Assembly (NCBI GenBank): GCA_030447275.1
Contig: JAUJPF010000004.1
Span: 62,001 to 126,000, forward strand
Length of the DNA: 64,000 bases
From: Solirubrobacteraceae bacterium
GTDB lineage: Bacteria; Actinomycetota; Thermoleophilia; Solirubrobacterales; Solirubrobacteraceae
Reading direction: 5' to 3'
Shown: piece after piece, positions 60,430 through 64,000 of the stretch
How the letters are laid out: each line of letters starts with the position of its first letter
How positions within the stretch are numbered: the stretch's first letter is position 1
Position numbers and translations under genes: made by a program
Notes under the pieces: generated by a model
Seen by the model: only the letters and a program-made list of their open reading frames with translations
Told to the model about the DNA's origin: nothing
The model's database searches: none

Positions 60430-60837
60430 CTTCGCCGAGGACGTCCCGTCCCCTGTTCTGCGCCCTCGCCGCCGGTCAGAAAGTCCCATGCCTCGGACCG
60501 TTCCCCTCCGGGTCGGAGAGGCCGTCGAGCGGTCCCCGCCCGGGGTGCTCGACGGGCCCCTTGACCGGCACGCCGCGCTCCCGCGAGCGTGGCCACGATC
60601 GCGTCGAGCGTGCCCGGCGCGACGCCGAAGGCGTAGTGCGAGGCGCCGCCCTCGTCGCCGAACTCCTTCCCGCCGGGCGACACAGCCCCAGGCGCGAGCG
60701 CTCGCCCGCCGCCAGCCAGACGCGGTCGTCCTCGCGCTTGAGCACGCACCGGGCCGAAGACGTCCCGTGTAGAACGCCTCGAGCGCAGCCAGGTCGCGAA
60801 CCTGGAGCGTCAGCTCAACGACTCCGGTGATCGTCAC
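60430..60837 (-). CDS. VOC/glyoxalase-family protein (frameshifts)
   Basis: About 130 residues: V-V-E-L-T-L-Q-V-R-D-L-A-A-L-E-A-F-Y at the start, R-E-D-D-R-V-W-L-A-A-G-E-R-S-R-L-G-L, and E-R-G-V-P-V-K-G-P-V-E-H-P. Typical of single-domain VOC proteins. Located between the regulatory genes; substrate unknown. End approximate. Confidence 0.72.
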
Positions 60838-60869
60838 TCCGCCTGGTACGGATCACGCGGCGGCGGTGA

Positions 60870-61240
60870 TCACTCGCCGAAGCCGAGGCGCATGTACAGC
60901 GCCTCGTCGCCGTCCTGGCGGACCTCGACCACGTCGGCCACCGCTCGAGCACGTTGCGCCGGGCAGCTCGGCGTCGGCCGGCATCGCCTTCGCCTCGGGC
61001 TCGCCGACCGTCAGCTCGATGACACCCTCGCGGGCGGCCAGCGTGACCTTGACCAGGCCGTTGCGGGCGTGGTCCAGGCCGTGGGCGGCGACGGTGTCGG
61101 CGACGAGCAGGGCATCGTCGAGCCGGTCGATCGGGCAATGGGCGCGCGGCGAACATCCCGATGACCCGGCTCAGGACGGGGCCGAGCAGCGGCCCGTTGC
61201 GGACGAGCATCGTGGCCTGGTTCTCGGGGTTCGGCCTCAT
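60870..61240 (-). CDS. HATPase-like regulatory protein, degenerate
   Basis: About 123 residues from ATG 61240, which overlaps the stop of the RsbW-like gene. Pieces: M-L-V-R-N-G-P-L-L-G-P-V-L-S-R-V-I-G-M-F-A, L-L-V-A-D-T-V-A-A, R-N-G-L-V-K-V-T-L and A-L-Y-M-R-L-G-F-G-E before TGA. The layout is that of anti-sigma HATPases, but the usual N-box Asn and G-boxes are not evident. Frames are disturbed, so the missing motifs may be errors. Confidence 0.55.
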
Positions 61241-61670
61241 GCGACCGACAGCTCCTCGTCGAAGTCCCAGGTGGATGCTGAAGGTCATGCGCACCTCGGT
61301 GCGGTCGTCGCTGCTGCGGCCGGGCTCGAGCGTCTCGGCGAGCGTGGCGATGAGCGGCGGGCTACGAGGCCGAGGCCGGGGCTGTCGGGCGCGGGGCATC
61401 CCGCGGCCCTCGTCTCGGACGGCCGCTGGGCGCGCCCGTCGCGCATGGCGGCGACCTCCATCGGCCCCTCGCCGTCCGAGTACGCGTGGACGACGACGTT
61501 GCGTGCAACCTCGGTCACCGCGAGCTTGACGTCGGCCAGGACCTGATCCTCGATGTCCAGCGCGTCGCCGAGCCGCCGAAGGCGTGCCGGACGACAGCGA
61601 CGTTCTCCGCCGGGCGGGCGGGGTGAGGACGAGGTCGGGCGCGGCGATCACGTCGGCCTCGGTCGGGCAT
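61237..61670 (-). CDS. RsbW-like anti-sigma serine kinase (frameshifts)
   Basis: About 145 residues. ATG at 61670 has AGGAG just upstream. Pieces: A-A-P-D-L-V-L-T, then V-K-L-A-V-T-E-V-A-R-N-V-V-V-H-A-Y (N-box with E and N), R-D-G-R, S-P-G-L-G-L (G2 box) and M-T-F-S-I-H-L. This is the GHKL ATPase of anti-sigma kinases. The stop overlaps the next gene (ATGA). Confidence 0.78.
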
Positions 61671-61844
61671 CGATCTCCTGTCGTGGTGACGATCAGCTTC
61701 GTGCGCCATTGATCTGCCCTGGACCGTCCCGTCCATTCGTCCTGCCCGAAGAGGGTGCGAAATACGCCTTCCGTGACGGCGGGCCCATGCTCTGCCATCG
61801 CGGTTCCGCCTCGGTGCCATAACGCCCCATCTGTAGGCACTTTC
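61671..61844. other. intergenic between anti-sigma module and gltB
   Basis: 174 bases with divergent genes on both sides, so promoters for both should lie here. No clear -35/-10 pair or repeat is apparent, and indel noise in this region makes motif reading unsafe. Confidence 0.35.
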
Positions 61845-64000
61845 ATGACTTTCAGCCAGACGCGAGGCCTGGGCCTCTACGACCCTCGCTACGAGCACGA
61901 CGCCTGCGGCGTCGCCTTCGTGGCGCGCCTGGACGACGAGCCGACGCGGGAGGTGGTGGACAAGGTCTCCCGACGCTCGGAGAACCTCGAGCACCGCGGC
62001 CACCACGGGGGCCGACCACCGGACGGGCGACGGCGCCGGGATCATGCAGATCCCGACGCGTTCTTCCGCGAGGTCGTGGACTTCGACTGCCGCCCGCCGG
62101 GTGCACGGCGTCGCCGTCCTCTTCCTCCCCGCGCGACGAGGCGCGCCGGCGCCTCTCGAGGACCTCATCGAGCTGAACGTCCGCGTCCCGAGGCCAGCGC
62201 GCTCGGTTGGCACGCGACGTCCCGATCGACGAGGGCCCACGTCGGCGACACCGCCAACGCGACGACGCACGTCCGCCAGCTCTTCGTCGGCGCCGTCGGC
62301 GTGCGCGGGCGCGAGCAGATGGCGTTCGAGCGCAAGCTCTACGTGATCCGGCATCGTCGAGCTGGCCGCCGGCTTCGACTTCTGCGCCGCCTCGTTCTCG
62401 AGCCGGACCGTCGTGGAAGACATGCTCATCCCCGAGCAGCTGCGGCGCTTCTACCCCGACCTCCAGCACCCGGCGATCAGGCGCGCGCTCGCCCTCGTCC
62501 ACTCGCGCTTCAGCACGAACACGTTCCCGAGCTGGCCGCTCGCGCATACCGCGTGATCGCCACGGCGGCGAGATCAACACGCTGATGGGCAACGTCCGCT
62601 GGATGAGGGCCCGGGAGTCCAGAACTCACTCGAACTCTTTGGCGAGCGCGACCTGCGCAAGGTGATGCCGGTCCCGCCCCGGGAACTCCGACAGCGCGAC
62701 CGCTGACGTGGCGTCCTCGAGCTGCTCATGCTCGCCGGGCGGTCGCTGCCGCGATCATGATGATGATCCCCGAGGCCTGGCAGGACCGCGACGACCTGCC
62801 CGAGGACCTCAAGGGCTACGCGTTCCACTCGTGCTGATGGAGCCGTGGGACGCCCGGCGGGCGTCGCGTCGCCTTCACCGACGGATCGCTTTCATCGGCG
62901 CGACGCTCGACCGCAACGGGCTGCGCCCCGGCCGCTGGGCCAGACGAGAAGGACGGCCGTCGTCCTCGGCTCCGAGCCGGCCTGCTCGAGCCGCACGAGA
63001 TCGAGCGCCTCGGCCGCCTCCAGCCCGGCAAGGCCTCTTCCTCGTCGACCTCGAGCAGGGGCGGATCGTCGCCGACGAGGAGGTCAAGGGCGCGGTCGCC
63101 ACCCAGCAGCCCTGCGGCGAGTGGTTCCAGCCGAACAGCGTCCCTTCTCCGACCTCTCCCGAGCCGGAGCCAGATCACGCTGACGGGCGTCGAGCCGACG
63201 CCTGGCGGCGTCAGCTCGCCCCGTTCGGCTACACGCAGGAGGACCTGCGGGTGCTCGTCGCGCCGATGGCCGCCCAGGGGCAGGAGCCGGTCAGGTCGAT
63301 GGGCAACGACAGCGCGCTGCCGGTGCTCTCGGACCACAAGCCGCGCTGTTCAGCTACTTCAAGCAGCTCTTCGCCCAGGTCACGAACCCGCCGACCCGAT
63401 CCGCGAGGAGATCGTGATGAGCCTCGGGACGAGGATCGGCGCCGAGCCTGGCCTGCTCGCCGAGTCGCCCGAGCACGCCACCAGCTCGTGATGGACCAGC
63501 CGATCCTGCGCAACGTCGAGCTCGAGACGCTGCGCCACGTCGACCACGAGATCGCCGCGGCGCCGCATCGACATCACGTGGCCGGTGGCCGAGGGCCCCC
63601 GACGGGCCGACGAAGCGGATCGCGGAGATCTGCGACGAGGCGTACGCGGCGATCGCGTACGGCGCGAACATCCTCATCCTGTCCGACCGGCGCGTGAGGG
63701 GGCGACCGCGCCGGCATCCCTCGCTGCTCGCCGTCGCCGCGGTGCACCACCACCTCGTGCGCGCGGGCACGCGCCTGCGCGCGAATGCTCGTGCTCGAGT
63801 CGGGCGAGCCGCGCGAGGTCCACCACTTCCGCGACGCTGATCGGCTACGGCTGCAGCGCGATCAGCCCGGCCTGCTGCTCGACTCGGTCGACGACCTCGT
63901 GGCCGAGGCGCATCCCCGGCGTCGAGGGCGGGCAGGATCGAAATCGCGCAGCACAACATCGTCAAGGCGATCGGCAAGGGGCTGCTCGGGACGATCTGCG
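61845..64000 (+). CDS. gltB: glutamate synthase large subunit, 5' part (many frameshifts, runs off the window)
   Basis: The first 700 or so codons of the glutamine-dependent glutamate synthase. The N-terminal amidotransferase nucleophile is in [11 protein letters not shown]. Later pieces include [56 protein letters not shown] and [11 protein letters not shown]. About twenty single-base shifts interrupt 2.1 kb. ATG at 61845 fits the family start. The gene continues beyond 64000. Confidence 0.9.

Noticed and set aside
1-64000. CRISPR arrays, tRNA or rRNA genes, prophage
   Set aside because: No regularly spaced repeats, cloverleaf-like or rRNA-like stretches, and no phage structural or integrase genes were seen; only two transposase scraps.

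Overview
The window is uniformly GC-rich (about 70-75% by eye) and gene-dense, with genes on both strands and many GTG starts. The gene set (PspA/PspAA/PspAB, an F420-dependent luciferase-like oxidoreductase, a CvpA-trypsin protease of MarP type, an AddAB-type pair, Ku, a wax-ester-synthase-like acyltransferase) points to a high-GC actinobacterium, most likely of the Thermoleophilia/Solirubrobacterales. That placement is inferred from gene content; there is no rRNA here to confirm it.

Layout: 0-2.3 kb, lipid enzymes (CDP-alcohol phosphatidyltransferase, WS/DGAT acyltransferase). 2.3-3.9 kb, a visibly lower-GC patch with an IS3-type transposase scrap and two orphan genes. 3.9-8.7 kb, a tightly coupled phenylalanine/tyrosine degradation operon (phhA-hpd-hgmA-fahA) facing an Lrp/AsnC regulator, with palindromic sites between them. 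8.7-15.6 kb, a secreted LVIVD-repeat protein, xseA-xseB, an F420 oxidoreductase, a small lipoprotein and a cell-wall-binding-repeat protein. 16.3-17.1 kb, a c-di-AMP (ydaO-type) riboswitch in front of an NlpC/P60-like cell-wall hydrolase. 17.2-19.8 kb, a nucleotidyltransferase-fold protein followed by a TIM-barrel isomerase. 19.8-23.9 kb, a phage-shock (Psp) stress neighbourhood: pspA-pspAA, a cupin pair divergent from a CGNR regulator, and pspAB-htpX. 23.9-25.8 kb, an M23 endopeptidase and lgt. 25.8-28.2 kb, a metal ABC transporter with a Fur/Zur-like palindrome, divergent from metG. 29.9-31.7 kb, an IS481 remnant, small genes and a hydrolase. 31.7-36.1 kb, the lysA-hom-thrC-thrB amino-acid operon. 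36.1-45.4 kb, envelope and housekeeping genes (L,D-transpeptidase-ParA-FHA operon, penicillin-binding protein, MarP-like protease, topoisomerase III). 45.4-55 kb, UV endonuclease, an AddB/AddA-like recombination pair and a YihY-type membrane protein. 55.1-64 kb, a SigB/F-type sigma factor, HAD phosphatase, ferritin-like protein, PfpI protein, Ku, topoisomerase IB, an anti-sigma/anti-anti-sigma module and the start of gltB.

Two properties matter for any reader. First, the reading frames of conserved genes are broken by single-base indels: sparsely (about a dozen) up to 55 kb, then every 50-150 bases from 55.4 kb to the end, where every gene including gltB is affected. Sequence error or a low-coverage contig end explains this better than mass pseudogenisation, so boundaries beyond 55.4 kb are approximate. 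Second, many genes lack a Shine-Dalgarno sequence and instead carry a TAG-N-N-T hexamer 7-12 bases before the start codon, which suggests widespread transcripts with very short or no leaders.

Functionally the window is dominated by chromosomal core genes. I see no CRISPR array, prophage or obvious defence island. The candidates most worth following are the nucleotidyltransferase/TIM-barrel pair, the regulatory palindromes, and the Psp neighbourhood with its divergent CGNR regulator.
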